Made by a program: the position numbers and the translations under genes
Notes under the pieces: generated by a model
What the model saw: only the letters and a program-made list of their open reading frames with translations
Databases searched by the model: none
What the model was told of the DNA's origin: nothing
Part shown: piece after piece, positions 26,481 to 36,147 of the stretch
Numbering within the stretch: position 1 is the first letter of the stretch
Layout: each line of letters begins with the position of its first letter
Assembly (NCBI GenBank): GCA_959606905.1
Contig: CAUHML010000002.1
Location: 75,980 to 139,979 of the forward strand
Direction of reading: 5' to 3'
Origin: an uncultured Bacteroides sp.
Lineage (GTDB): Bacteria; Bacteroidota; Bacteroidia; Bacteroidales; Bacteroidaceae
Length of the DNA: 64,000 nt

Positions 26481-27209
26481 ATGGGAGAAGACATAAAATA
26501 TATTCTTACTTACTACAAATTTATTAACGGGTCGAAAAGATGCGTTTGGTTCGGAGTCTTCCTGTTAATGGCTGTCTCGAAGTTGAGTGCCCAGGTGGAT
26601 CCTACATTGACCGGACTGATTCTGACTTATACAGATAAGGCGGAAAAACAGTTGAAAAGCCAACAAGCAGCTATGGCGTTGGAAACAACAGGGCATGTTT
26701 GGGTGGCTTCGGAAGTGGAAAAGACAACAGAGGTACAGAAGGTTTATAATGATTATCTGGACTCTTTCAGGGATGTAGTATGTTATGCTGCACAAATTTA
26801 TGGATTCTACGTGGAGATTGATAAGTTGCTTGATAATATGTCGGATATGAATCGTGTATTGAAGCAACATCCCAGCGGTGCTTTTGCAACGGTATTGTCA
26901 ACCCACAAAAATGTGATTTATAGAAATCTGACACTTAACAGTGTGGAAATTGTGAATGACATCCGGCAAGTCTGTCTGAGCAATGTAAAGATGACTGAGA
27001 AGCAGCGTGTAGAGATTGTCTTTAACATACGGCCAAAATTAGTAAAAATGAATCTCCTGCTCCGGAGGTTGACGCGGGCTGTTAAATATACCACTTTTGC
27101 TGATATTTGGGCAGATATCGAGTCACTGGAGAAGGAAAGGCCGAATAAATTAGTTATTGCCCGTGATTGCATCGGAAGATGGAAAAGGAAAGGGTATGTC
27201 GGTTTTTGA
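26481..27209 (+). CDS. Exported element-associated protein, paralogue of the gene at 18.9 kb
   Basis: A hydrophobic segment ending at SKLSAQV is a signal peptide or anchor; the start is placed at ATG 26481, although ATG 26457 is also in frame. The helical mature part is homologous to the protein encoded at 18923-19615, which lies on the other side of the minus-strand island. The two were probably adjacent in the ancestral element. Likely periplasmic and linked to conjugation; the exact role is unknown. Confidence 0.7.
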   Translation: MGEDIKYILTYYKFINGSKRCVWFGVFLLMAVSKLSAQVDPTLTGLILTYTDKAEKQLKSQQAAMALETTGHVWVASEVEKTTEVQKVYNDYLDSFRDVVCYAAQIYGFYVEIDKLLDNMSDMNRVLKQHPSGAFATVLSTHKNVIYRNLTLNSVEIVNDIRQVCLSNVKMTEKQRVEIVFNIRPKLVKMNLLLRRLTRAVKYTTFADIWADIESLEKERPNKLVIARDCIGRWKRKGYVGF

Positions 27210-27292
27210 ATAGTTGATTATGAGAAATCATACGTCCATTATCCTTATTTGAAATATGGACGGGCTGGTATAATACAAAATGTTTGTGATTT

Positions 27293-28084
27293 ATGGGAGT
27301 TTGGAAAAATTTGGCAAAAGTAGTTACTTATCCTGTGACACATCCGCAACGTGCCGTGAGGGAGGGCTTTGGCATAGCTAAGAAGGGGGTTATTGCCGGT
27401 ACTGTTGGGTATTTGGGCTGGAAGAAGCTGACAACTGACAAATCGTTGGCTCGTATTGCCGGTGAAGCAGTCGTTGGAAAGTCTGTCGTAGATGGTGCAG
27501 TCTCTATAGGGAGTGATTTGAACAGACTGCGTGAGGAAGCGGGCGGTGCTCTTGAAAAGGTTAATGATACATTAACCGGTGTGAATGGCGGCCTGAACGG
27601 TGTGAATAAATTCTTTCAGGGGCTTTTCAGTGGCAACGGAGGAAATATGTTAGGAAACTTTTTCTCGAACCTTGGTTCAGGAAATGTGTCAGGGTTAGGC
27701 ATAGCCGGTCTGGTAGGTGCCGCCTTGTTGATTTTCGGACGCTTCGGTTGGTTTGGTAAGATTGCCGGCGCTTTACTCGGAATGCTGGTTATCGGGAATA
27801 ATTTCAATCTTAAAAGCAGTACGGGCGGGCAAACTACCCGTAAGGATACACAGAAATTACCATACTCAAATGCTTCTGCTTATTCACCAAAAGACGATCA
27901 ACATAGGGTGTTCGTAAAGGCATGGAGTAGTGACGGGAAAGACTGTCCTGCCGTGGAAATGCCGAGACAGCAATATGATGCGCTTATCCGTGAGGGGTAT
28001 ACTAATGCGCAAATTTACCAAGAAGTATCACAGATGCAGAAAGAAAAGGAAGAGGAAAAAAGAAGGGCGGTTATCGTCCGTTAA
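27293..28084 (+). CDS. Hypothetical membrane-associated element protein
   Basis: The 263-residue product has a Gly-rich centre with one or two hydrophobic helices (~140-175: GLGIAGLVGAALLIF and IAGALLGMLVIGNN). The C-terminal part (~200-250, VFVKAWSSDG then a helix) is one version of the module that recurs in other element proteins. No enzyme signature is seen. It is followed after 12 bp by the M23-like gene. Confidence 0.65.
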   Translation: MGVWKNLAKVVTYPVTHPQRAVREGFGIAKKGVIAGTVGYLGWKKLTTDKSLARIAGEAVVGKSVVDGAVSIGSDLNRLREEAGGALEKVNDTLTGVNGGLNGVNKFFQGLFSGNGGNMLGNFFSNLGSGNVSGLGIAGLVGAALLIFGRFGWFGKIAGALLGMLVIGNNFNLKSSTGGQTTRKDTQKLPYSNASAYSPKDDQHRVFVKAWSSDGKDCPAVEMPRQQYDALIREGYTNAQIYQEVSQMQKEKEEEKRRAVIVR

Positions 28085-28096
28085 AAATATGCGATT

Positions 28097-28912
28097 ATGA
28101 CTTATACAAATGAGATGAACCTTGCTTCGGATAGCGGGTATTGCATGCCCTTTGAGGAACGGGACGGGAATGTGGAACTGACACTTCCGTACGGAGAACA
28201 GATACACCCTAAAACCGGAGAGAATTTTTTTCATCATGGAGTGGATTTCAAAACGGAATATTACCTATTATCTGCATTGGCAGACGGGAAAGTGACCGGT
28301 ATTGGTTCTGACACAAAACATGGGTTATATGTAATTATCCAATACGGTGAATATATCGTGAAATATGGTCATTTATCCTCGTGTCATGCTCTGTTCGGAC
28401 AGCAGACAGCTGCCGGACAGCTGGTAGGTGTGAGTTCTGAACTATTGCATTTGGAGGTACATTATGGAGAGGAGGAGGTGAACCCAATAGATTTTATCAC
28501 CATGCTATATTCGAATATGAAAAGTAGCGGTATGCAGGGCGAAGGAACGTTTCCACCGGAATTTGTATGCATCGATGCGGATGTGATTACGGACTATGAT
28601 ACACAAAAGAAAACGATAGAAGAGATGATGCTCCGCTATTATCCGGCATATATGGAGGCAATACGGCAGGGAACATATACTGTCGGAAAACATACAGAAC
28701 AGTCGTTACGTAATATCTTTACGGTTTCTGCCATAAAGAATTATTTTTTTGAAACGATTCCTTCGCTTGCGAATCCACTAGGGATTGGAGCGAAAGCGGC
28801 ACCGGTAGCTGCGAAAGTACAGAATCTGTTGATTGCCGACTTTTTGAATTATTTGGCTTTAAAACATCATGTATTTCTGCCTGGATTGACGGAGGACGAA
28901 AAAAAAAAGTAG
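28097..28912 (+). CDS. M23-like peptidase protein, probably frameshifted at its 3' end
   Basis: Residues ~30-130 are an M23 domain, related to the one at 12641 (shared VIIQYGEY). HHGVD keeps the first zinc ligands, but the usual HxH motif reads LLHLEV, so the first His is replaced by Leu and the domain may be inactive. There is no signal peptide. The frame ends at TAG 28910-28912 immediately after a run of ten A (28899-28908). Moving to the -1 frame there gives a seamless continuation (EDEKKKVERQAV...) into the frame annotated at 28951-29271. The intact product would be about 390 residues. Confidence 0.75.
   Translation: MTYTNEMNLASDSGYCMPFEERDGNVELTLPYGEQIHPKTGENFFHHGVDFKTEYYLLSALADGKVTGIGSDTKHGLYVIIQYGEYIVKYGHLSSCHALFGQQTAAGQLVGVSSELLHLEVHYGEEEVNPIDFITMLYSNMKSSGMQGEGTFPPEFVCIDADVITDYDTQKKTIEEMMLRYYPAYMEAIRQGTYTVGKHTEQSLRNIFTVSAIKNYFFETIPSLANPLGIGAKAAPVAAKVQNLLIADFLNYLALKHHVFLPGLTEDEKKK
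28899..28908 (+). repeat. A10 homopolymer at a reading-frame break
   Basis: Ten consecutive A residues lie just before the stop codon of the M23-like gene. Such tracts cause polymerase slippage, replication slippage (phase variation) or base-calling errors. Reading continues cleanly in the -1 frame on the other side. Confidence 0.9.
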
Positions 28913-28950
28913 AACGTCAGGCGGTTCTTGCTTGCGGAATCATAGATCCA

Positions 28951-29271
28951 TTGGCTCAACTGGAGATTGATATCCAAAGTTTTGACATCCCCAGGCTGGT
29001 GACGGTTTATCCCGATCAGGCCGGTATCCGTTGGTGGACGAAGGCATGGTTTAATAACCGTTCGGAAGGCGAAGCAGCCGTAGAGATTAGCCGGGAAAAG
29101 GCATTTAAATTTATGGCGGGTGAAATAGTGAAAGATACGATGCTAGAGAAATACTTTCCCAGACAGATGCAGATTTATCATCAAGCTATCGAGCAGACGA
29201 GGGAGCAACTTTTGTTTTCCTTGGATGAACCGGTAACGCAACCAGTATCGGATTTACAACTAAATCTATAG
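28951..29271 (+). CDS. Downstream part of the M23-like gene, separated by the A10 frame break
   Basis: The frame is open leftwards into the A10 tract, and the first usable start is only a TTG at 28951, so an independent gene is doubtful. The product has the recurring strand-strand-helix module (WWTKAWFNNRSEGEAA, then EISREKAFKF). It most likely forms the C-terminus of the protein that begins at 28097, either by slippage or because the break is a sequence error. The next gene begins 9 bp after its stop. Confidence 0.6.
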   Translation: MAQLEIDIQSFDIPRLVTVYPDQAGIRWWTKAWFNNRSEGEAAVEISREKAFKFMAGEIVKDTMLEKYFPRQMQIYHQAIEQTREQLLFSLDEPVTQPVSDLQLNL

Positions 29272-29280
29272 ATAAATTAT

Positions 29281-31131
29281 ATGGAACTATCAGAAGAACA
29301 GGTATCTAAATTCGCAGAGTTCGAACGCTGCTACAGCCAGTATTTCTATGGTTCGGTGGCACCGCTTATGGAACAGGTACGTAAGGAAGTGAGTGACAAA
29401 CAATTGGAAGAAATGAAAGAGTATTCCAACAGTTTTGCCGGAATCCTATCCATGATTTCCAGTCCAATGGGAGGCCCATCGAGTAACTCTATTGATATGA
29501 TTGCCCGAACCGGAGTTTGGAGTCGCCTGAAAACAGAAGATTACATAGCCTTGTGTCAGGAGCGTATCGGTAAATCGGAACAAATAACAGCTGATTTGAA
29601 GCTGATTGCCAATGACTGGCGCAATGAACTGGTTAGTGTTGTGGGGCGTGAACACTATGATTCAATGAGCAAGGCACTGGGAACGGATGTCGCCTATGCC
29701 TATACAAGCTATCGTATGGAACAGCTGATGATAGACCAACTTGTTCGCCAGAATATGCCTAAATCATCTTTGGATTATATAATGAAGAAGGCGGCAGATG
29801 GCAGTTTGTTGGGATTGCCTGCCCAACTTCAGCTTTCGCCTCTTGACAGGGAAATAGCGGAAGCAAGCGAGAAAGCTTATGAGCCTACTCTTTTGGAAAA
29901 GGGGACAGGTAAAGTGCTTGGTTTTGGCATGGATACTGTGACAACATGCGGCTTTTCCAGTTGGGCAAATGTTGGGAAACTTGCATTATTCGAAGTTGCA
30001 TCGGAAGGAGCAGGTGCCATTTTTGACGCTACCCGAAAAAAGGATGAGGGGCAGGGTGTGGAACAGGTTATCAGTCAGGGCATTTTTGGTGAAAGCAATG
30101 TCCTCGAAACTTTCCGCAAACAGTCGAAACGCATTGATCCGTATGAGAACGGCTATATACGAGGACTTGATGAGAAAATGCAGGGACGTATGCGGCTGAT
30201 TCCCCAAGAGAATTTAGCCTGGATGAAGGAGATGGGTTGGCATCCGGAAGAATTAAAATTTGATTTTAAGCAGCCTATGAAGGATGAGTATTCCAATATT
30301 CCTTCTGTCATATTACCGGGTAGTGAGGAGGCGTATCTTGCTTTGCAAGAGGAACGGAAAAAGCAGGTGGAGAAACCAATGGAAAAAATAGATGAGAAGG
30401 ATAATGAATTATCCGGTAAGGATGATTTATCCCACGGTGCAGTATCTGAAAATACAGTGTCGGTTAATGGACAAGAGATGATACCAATACCAGAAAAAGT
30501 TTCTTCATCTGATAAAATATCTTCCACAAAACAGACATTGCTTCCGAGAGAAAGCGGTTGGGGGGGATTATTAAGCAGTTTCGGCTTGTCTGATGCCGGC
30601 AGTGTCGGACGGAACATGGGATATGTAATATCCATGTTGCCTGATGTATTGGTGGGACTCTTTACCGGAAAAACAAAATCGTTGAAGCTGATGGATAACC
30701 TGTTTCCGATAGCTTCCATACTAATGGGGCTATTTGCGGGAAATCCTCTTGTAAAGATATTGCTTGTCGGCTTGGGTGGCATGAACCTGATGAATAAGGC
30801 GGGACATGAATCACTGGAAAAGAAATTACCGGTCGGTGCAAAGGTTGCTGAAGGGGAGAGAAAGGAATACAAAGCTTATGCTGATGAACCATTGAATTCG
30901 CGTGTGTCAAATCCTGAAATAAAAGGGGACTATCTATTGGCGACAGTGGACCGGGTGCCTTGTACCATTCATCTGCCGAATACGACAATAGATGCTTACC
31001 GTGCTGGAGCATTGCCGCTGAATACGTTGGTTAATGCGGTTCTTGCAAAGAGTGACGAACTGCGAGCAATGGCGCAGGAAAACTATGAAGCTACTGAGTC
31101 CAGAAAAGTTCAGGTGAGAGGAATCGGTTGA
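29281..31131 (+). CDS. Large hypothetical element protein with central hydrophobic segment
   Basis: The 616-residue protein has a helical N-terminal half without signal peptide, a Ser/Lys/Glu-rich linker (~360-425) and a hydrophobic region at about 445-510 with two or three possible membrane helices. The C-terminal ~60 residues (DYLLATVDRVPCTIHL, then a helix) are another form of the module shared by element proteins. No known domain is recognised. It is in the same transcription unit as the M23-like gene. Confidence 0.65.
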   Translation: MELSEEQVSKFAEFERCYSQYFYGSVAPLMEQVRKEVSDKQLEEMKEYSNSFAGILSMISSPMGGPSSNSIDMIARTGVWSRLKTEDYIALCQERIGKSEQITADLKLIANDWRNELVSVVGREHYDSMSKALGTDVAYAYTSYRMEQLMIDQLVRQNMPKSSLDYIMKKAADGSLLGLPAQLQLSPLDREIAEASEKAYEPTLLEKGTGKVLGFGMDTVTTCGFSSWANVGKLALFEVASEGAGAIFDATRKKDEGQGVEQVISQGIFGESNVLETFRKQSKRIDPYENGYIRGLDEKMQGRMRLIPQENLAWMKEMGWHPEELKFDFKQPMKDEYSNIPSVILPGSEEAYLALQEERKKQVEKPMEKIDEKDNELSGKDDLSHGAVSENTVSVNGQEMIPIPEKVSSSDKISSTKQTLLPRESGWGGLLSSFGLSDAGSVGRNMGYVISMLPDVLVGLFTGKTKSLKLMDNLFPIASILMGLFAGNPLVKILLVGLGGMNLMNKAGHESLEKKLPVGAKVAEGERKEYKAYADEPLNSRVSNPEIKGDYLLATVDRVPCTIHLPNTTIDAYRAGALPLNTLVNAVLAKSDELRAMAQENYEATESRKVQVRGIG

Positions 31132-31190
31132 CTTTGTATAATGTGGAAGTAGAATGAAGACATGATTGATAATAGAAAACAGTCGAGATT

Positions 31191-32102
31191 ATGAAGGTCG
31201 GGTTATTGGCGGTGGATAGTAAATATCCGAATTTGGCTTTGATGAAGATCAGCACTTACCACAAAATACAGGGGGACTGTGTGGAATGGTATAATCCTTT
31301 GTGTTCATACGACAAAGTGTATATGGCGAAAGTATTCGGATTTACTCCCAATTATGGGTATTATGTCCGTGCGGATGAAGTGGAGCGAGGTGGAACGGGA
31401 TATGATATAAGTAAGAAATTACCGGATGAGATAGACCGAATGAAACCTGACTATTCAATGTACGGAGTAAATACTGATTTAGCTTACGGCTTTTTGACAC
31501 GAGGTTGTCCCAATCATTGCAAATGGTGTATTGTACCGAAAAAGGAGGGCGGTATCTCTCCTTATATGGATATTACGGAAGTGGCGGATGGGCGTAAAAA
31601 TGTAATTCTGATGGATAATAATATTTTGGCAACAACATTCGGACTGCAACAGCTGGAGAAGATAGTGTCAATGAAGGTGCGGGTAGATTTTAATCAAGGG
31701 CTGGATGCCCGATTGGTAACGGACGAGGTTGCCTGTTTGCTGGCAAGTATCAAATGGTATAAGCATATCCGGTTCGGATGTGATACTCCACAACAAATTA
31801 GCGAAGTGGAACGTGCAGCCGCATTGGTGGATAAGTATGGTTACAAAGGAAGGTATTATTTGTACTGTATTCTGATGGAATTTGAAGAATCATACCGACG
31901 GGTTAACCACTGGAAAAAGAAGGGGAAACGGTTTATGCCTTACTGCCAGCCATTTAGAAATGTGGACGATCCCAGGCAGATTATTCCGCAATGGCAGCAT
32001 GATATGGCTCAATGGAGTAACAAGAAGGAATACTACATGAGTTGTGAGTTTAAGGATTTCTCACCCCGCAAAGGGTTTATCTGTAGTGAATATTTTTTAT
32101 AA
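31191..32102 (+). CDS. Radical SAM protein
   Basis: The 303-residue protein carries the radical SAM cluster motif CxxxCxxC in RGCPNHCKWC (about residues 106-112), preceded by a B12-binding-like or substrate-recognition N-terminal part and followed by typical TIM-barrel strands (VRVDFNQGLDARLV, HIRFGCD). It would bind a 4Fe-4S cluster and generate a 5'-deoxyadenosyl radical. Similar short radical SAM proteins are found on phages and mobile elements; their substrates are unknown. Confidence 0.85.
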   Translation: MKVGLLAVDSKYPNLALMKISTYHKIQGDCVEWYNPLCSYDKVYMAKVFGFTPNYGYYVRADEVERGGTGYDISKKLPDEIDRMKPDYSMYGVNTDLAYGFLTRGCPNHCKWCIVPKKEGGISPYMDITEVADGRKNVILMDNNILATTFGLQQLEKIVSMKVRVDFNQGLDARLVTDEVACLLASIKWYKHIRFGCDTPQQISEVERAAALVDKYGYKGRYYLYCILMEFEESYRRVNHWKKKGKRFMPYCQPFRNVDDPRQIIPQWQHDMAQWSNKKEYYMSCEFKDFSPRKGFICSEYFL

Positions 32103-32124
32103 AACGAATTGTAAGGAAGATTGA

Positions 32125-32730
32125 ATGATGGAGAAAAACTATTCGGATATTTATAAAGATTTGTCTATGTGTACTATGAAAGATGAGGTATGGTGTGACA
32201 TTAAAGGTTATGAAACTATGTATCAAGTCAGTAATATGGGGCGCATCAAATCTTTTCTTACCCAGCGTATCCTCAGGCAATGTTTTGCGGGAAACGGACA
32301 ACTTCAGGTGATATTGTGTGGCAATGGAGTGAGAAAAAAGGCTTATGTACTGATGCTTGTCGGTAGAGCGTTTATAGGTGAGTGTGACCGCTCGCAAAAT
32401 GAGGTGTATTGTCATCTGAATATGCTAAAGACGGATAACCGAGCAAGCAATATATCTATCGTCAGCAAATCGGATGAACGTGTACTGGCTTATCGTTATG
32501 GACGGTTGCGTGCTGGTAATCTTGGAAATTCCGGAAGAAAGACGCAATTCAAACCTAAATATTATTATATCGGTACACGGTATGATGGAAGCGAGGTACG
32601 ATATACTGCGGAAGAATTGGCTAAAAGATACGGTAGTGGACAACGAAGCATTATCCGGTGTGTGAAAGGTGTGACACATTTCCGAACTGCTTATAAAATG
32701 ATTTGGCGGAGAGAGTTAATCAGCGAATAA
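32125..32730 (+). CDS. NUMOD4/HNH homing-endonuclease-like protein
   Basis: The N-terminus matches NUMOD4 (WCDIKGYETMYQVSNMGRIK). Then comes a degenerate HNH region (LVGRAFIG, HLNMLKTDNRASNISIV) in which one expected His is missing, and a C-terminal DNA-recognition helix (YTAEELAKRYGSGQRSIIRC). Such genes are usually free-standing homing nucleases or their relics. The 201-aa product may bind DNA without cutting. It is inserted in the plus-strand run with 22 bp before and 13 bp after it. Confidence 0.75.
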   Translation: MMEKNYSDIYKDLSMCTMKDEVWCDIKGYETMYQVSNMGRIKSFLTQRILRQCFAGNGQLQVILCGNGVRKKAYVLMLVGRAFIGECDRSQNEVYCHLNMLKTDNRASNISIVSKSDERVLAYRYGRLRAGNLGNSGRKTQFKPKYYYIGTRYDGSEVRYTAEELAKRYGSGQRSIIRCVKGVTHFRTAYKMIWRRELISE

Positions 32731-32743
32731 TATACTATAGATT

Positions 32744-35593
32744 ATGAAAAAGCCGATAATGATGAAACCGGAGGTGTACGATGCCCTGAAACAAATCCAA
32801 CTAAAAAATATCAAGGGTAATTTGTACTGGGTGGTTTGGAAAAATGAGAAAGCATTTCAGGAGATGGGGGTGTCGCTGGATGATATTACTGATGTACTGG
32901 TTATGAAGGAGAATGCGGAGGATTATCCTGATGCCATTTTTTATCAGGTGTATGATCAAGCGAGAGAACAATATATCTATGATAATTTAACGAATCCAAA
33001 CATCAAGATTCATGGAGATAATGAGCAAGCTTTCCTGGCTGCGATTCGTGTGTGCGATTCATGGAGAATAGATTATGAACAGAAGGCTGAGAGTCTGTCG
33101 AATACAGTGGAAAAGGCTTTAGAGAAGATTGCATTGCGTGAAAGAATGCTTGAACAAGAGGGAATCGGGAGTTGGGAGGCTATCAAATTTCAAGCTAGTA
33201 AAATTATTGGCAAAATAGGTGCGTTGTTGTGGACGAAGACTAAACCGATGACTGTTGACTTAACCGAACCGAAGAAAGGGAGGGAAGGAAATGGGGACCG
33301 GGAGGAGGAGGGGCAGGAGAAAGGTATATCACGGGGTACCGGACTTGTGATTGGACAGGAATCGGAGAAAGTGGTAGATAGGAATGTGATGGTTGACAAC
33401 TATAAACTCTGGTCACTTACCGATGAACAAAAAATTAGTTCTGACGGGATAACTGTCTTGCATCGCATACAGGCAACCAAGGATTTCAGTTATGTGTTCG
33501 GTGTGGATGTGGTGAAAGGTGAGTTGGGTGGATGGATTGAAAACGAGAATAATCTGGAGGGAAACTCGTGGGTAGGAGATCAAGCTGAAGTGTACGGACG
33601 TGCCAGAGTGGTAGATTCGGCCGTGATAGAAAATGCTATTGTGAAAGATGATGCGAGAGTGACCAATGATAGTTGCGTTACCGGAAATGTACAGGTTACC
33701 GGCTCTGCCTGTATTGATAATTCAATCATAGCTGATAACGCTCGAATTGATGGTTTCGCTGTCATAGAGAAAAGTTCTGTAGATGGCTACAGTTCTGTTT
33801 CCGGAGAATCCCACGTGCATGATTGTACTTGTTCCCTTAATACCCATATTGTGAGTTCCTCTATTCAGAATGTAGATATGTCGGGGGATATTTATATTGA
33901 AGCATGTGAGTACGGGCATGGAGAAGGAGCAGAGGAGAGAGATTATGTGGATTATAGCCATCCGGCACTGTTGGAGAATGGTTTGCTGGAAAAACTACGT
34001 GCCCAGCAGAAGGGTGGTCTGAAAGAAGTGGTGGTATGTAGCAGAGAGGGAATGGAGTTCATTGCCGATTTAGAATTTGTGAGAGGTATATACCTGCCTA
34101 TGGATTTGGTTGTCAGTCATCCGTTAATCTGTTGTGACGGGAATTGCTATGACGGTCAAAAGGTATTGGATAAACTGAAGGAGCTACATTATTCCATAGG
34201 TGATCTGCATCCGGAGTGCTTGATGGACATGATTGCCGGAAAACCACAGCCGTTGGGACCCTATATCTGCACCATCAAACAAGTGGGTGAAGAATTGGTA
34301 TTGGAAGATGTTACTGAAATGATGGCTGATGCGAACATACACCGATATGAAAAAAATGACTTGAAGGGTTTGCCGGATGATGAAAAACGGCAGCAAACAT
34401 ACGAAGGGCTACAAAACACGCCTGCCGGATTGGGACAATCTATGGAAAAGTATGCGGCTGATGCAAGAATGAAAAGTCTGTTTGTCTTTTCCGGAGAGGA
34501 AAAAATCGCTTCTGACAAAGTGACGGTTCTGCATCAGATTCAAGCAAGCAGGGACATCTCTTTTTTGGAAGAGAAAGATATACCAGAAGGTACGTTGGGA
34601 GGATGGATTGAGAGTGAGAAAAATCTGAAAGGTTATTCATGGGTAGATGGTAATGCCGAAGTATTTGGAAAAGCACAGGTTATCAATTCTTTTATTTTTG
34701 GTGATAGCATTGTGAGAGATAATACTGTTGTAAAAGAAAGTACAGTATGGGAAAAAGCATTGATAGAGGGAGATGCTGAGGTTGAAGGATCACTCGTCTG
34801 CGGTCTTGTCCGAATCGGCGGTTCCTCTGTTCTTGAGAAGTCTGTCTTTGCCGATTATGGTTTTTGCATCGGGAATTCCCATCTGAATAACTGCTTTTGC
34901 CGAGGCAACGTAAATGTAGCTGATTCCTGGCTTCGGAATGTCTGTATGGATGGAGACTTTGCGGTATATAGAAAACAATTGGACTGTGTAACAGAAGGGG
35001 GTGAGATGAAGTCATTTGGCTATCATTCGCCTGAGTTACTGACCGAAACTGTGATGGAACTGTTACGTGCCCATCCACAAGGTGTGAAGCAGATACCTTT
35101 GTGTAATGCAGATGGAAAGGAATTCGTTGCTGACCTGAATTTGGTGGCAGGAGAAGATATGAGGATGAAACTGGTTGTGAGTAATCCGGTAGTGAGATAC
35201 AACGGTGTGGATTATAATAGTCAAAAAGTTCTTGACGGGCTGGTTAAACTGAACCGCGACATTAGCGGAATTCATCCTGACCATTTGGTAAAAATGATGA
35301 AAGGGGAACCTTTGCAAGTCCGATCTGTACTATACACCATTCAACAAAAAGGGAATGAATATGAATTGGCAGATTTAAGAAAACGTGTGAATAATATTGA
35401 GATTTATTCTTTGAAAGACGGTGGCATGTCCATTCGATGTATGATTGACGGAGTGCAACAAGGAGGAAAGAGGCTATCGGAGGAAGCTGTACTGGCTTTC
35501 AATGACAGGACAGACAGAAGAGCGCTTGCAGTGGACTATTTCATGGATGAACTACGGGAGAATAGAGAAGTCGATCATTCATTGAAAAGGTGA
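32744..35593 (+). CDS. Two-copy left-handed beta-helix protein with shared N- and C-terminal modules
   Basis: The 949-residue protein has an N-terminal domain (~1-120) shared with the two following genes. It then has two internal copies of a unit: a lead-in with TVLHRIQA/TVLHQIQA, the motif GGWIE (residues ~262 and ~618), and ~120 residues of hexapeptide-like turns as in left-handed beta-helices (SWVGDQAEVYGRARVVDSAV). The two copies are clear homologues. The C-terminal ~60 residues (SIRCMIDGVQQGGKRL) match the C-terminus of the protein encoded at 36148. No catalytic motif was seen; a structural or binding role is likely. Confidence 0.75.
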   Translation: MKKPIMMKPEVYDALKQIQLKNIKGNLYWVVWKNEKAFQEMGVSLDDITDVLVMKENAEDYPDAIFYQVYDQAREQYIYDNLTNPNIKIHGDNEQAFLAAIRVCDSWRIDYEQKAESLSNTVEKALEKIALRERMLEQEGIGSWEAIKFQASKIIGKIGALLWTKTKPMTVDLTEPKKGREGNGDREEEGQEKGISRGTGLVIGQESEKVVDRNVMVDNYKLWSLTDEQKISSDGITVLHRIQATKDFSYVFGVDVVKGELGGWIENENNLEGNSWVGDQAEVYGRARVVDSAVIENAIVKDDARVTNDSCVTGNVQVTGSACIDNSIIADNARIDGFAVIEKSSVDGYSSVSGESHVHDCTCSLNTHIVSSSIQNVDMSGDIYIEACEYGHGEGAEERDYVDYSHPALLENGLLEKLRAQQKGGLKEVVVCSREGMEFIADLEFVRGIYLPMDLVVSHPLICCDGNCYDGQKVLDKLKELHYSIGDLHPECLMDMIAGKPQPLGPYICTIKQVGEELVLEDVTEMMADANIHRYEKNDLKGLPDDEKRQQTYEGLQNTPAGLGQSMEKYAADARMKSLFVFSGEEKIASDKVTVLHQIQASRDISFLEEKDIPEGTLGGWIESEKNLKGYSWVDGNAEVFGKAQVINSFIFGDSIVRDNTVVKESTVWEKALIEGDAEVEGSLVCGLVRIGGSSVLEKSVFADYGFCIGNSHLNNCFCRGNVNVADSWLRNVCMDGDFAVYRKQLDCVTEGGEMKSFGYHSPELLTETVMELLRAHPQGVKQIPLCNADGKEFVADLNLVAGEDMRMKLVVSNPVVRYNGVDYNSQKVLDGLVKLNRDISGIHPDHLVKMMKGEPLQVRSVLYTIQQKGNEYELADLRKRVNNIEIYSLKDGGMSIRCMIDGVQQGGKRLSEEAVLAFNDRTDRRALAVDYFMDELRENREVDHSLKR

Positions 35594-35638
35594 TCTCTCT
35601 TTGACATATTAAAATCGAAAGAAGAATGTAATATAGCT

Positions 35639-36097
35639 ATGGAAGAAGATAATATCCCGAATGCTCTCAACTGCCAACGAGTTTTTGGGTGCCTAAGGGT
35701 AGGATGGGTTGTTGACAATTTGTATGACGTGCTCAGTCAGTATCACGACTTGTTTGAACAAAAAGGAATAACTCCTGAACTAGCCAAAGAAATAATTGAC
35801 TTGAAAGCTATGGTAGTTTTCTGTCCCGATCCTCTTTCTTATTCAATAATGAAACAGGAACGAGTGGATTATATTTATGAGAATCTGGATAATTCCTCTA
35901 TTGTTCTTATAGGTAAAAATGAAATGCGGTTTAGGGATGCTGTTTTCTCGTATGTTGTTCATAGGGATGAATATAATGACAAAGTGGAAGAACTAAAAAA
36001 ACTGGCTATCAGACTCTATAAGGATGTACTGGATAGACCGTTTGCTGGACATTTACCGAAATGGGATGATGAAAGAAAATGCCCTGTAAATGAGTAA
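35639..36097 (+). CDS. Small paralogue of the beta-helix protein N-terminal domain
   Basis: The 152-residue protein consists almost only of the helical domain seen at the N-termini of the proteins encoded at 32744 and 36148. Shared pattern: DYIYENLDNSSIVLIGKNEMRFRDA. No further domain follows, so it may be a stand-alone subunit or regulator of the larger paralogues. It lies 45 bp after the beta-helix gene and 50 bp before the next paralogue. Confidence 0.65.
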   Translation: MEEDNIPNALNCQRVFGCLRVGWVVDNLYDVLSQYHDLFEQKGITPELAKEIIDLKAMVVFCPDPLSYSIMKQERVDYIYENLDNSSIVLIGKNEMRFRDAVFSYVVHRDEYNDKVEELKKLAIRLYKDVLDRPFAGHLPKWDDERKCPVNE

Positions 36098-36147
36098 AGT
36101 TGTTGATGATCAACAATCTGTAGGTTCTTTTGTGAAGATAATTGAAA

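Noticed and set aside
30153..30872. A 239-codon open frame on the minus strand.
   Set aside because: Antisense to the 616-aa element gene, which has good codon use, neighbours on the same strand and a recognisable C-terminal module.
35601..35606. TTGACA, like an E. coli -35 box, upstream of the 152-aa gene.
   Set aside because: Bacteroides promoters do not use this element, and no TAnnTTTG lies at the right distance.
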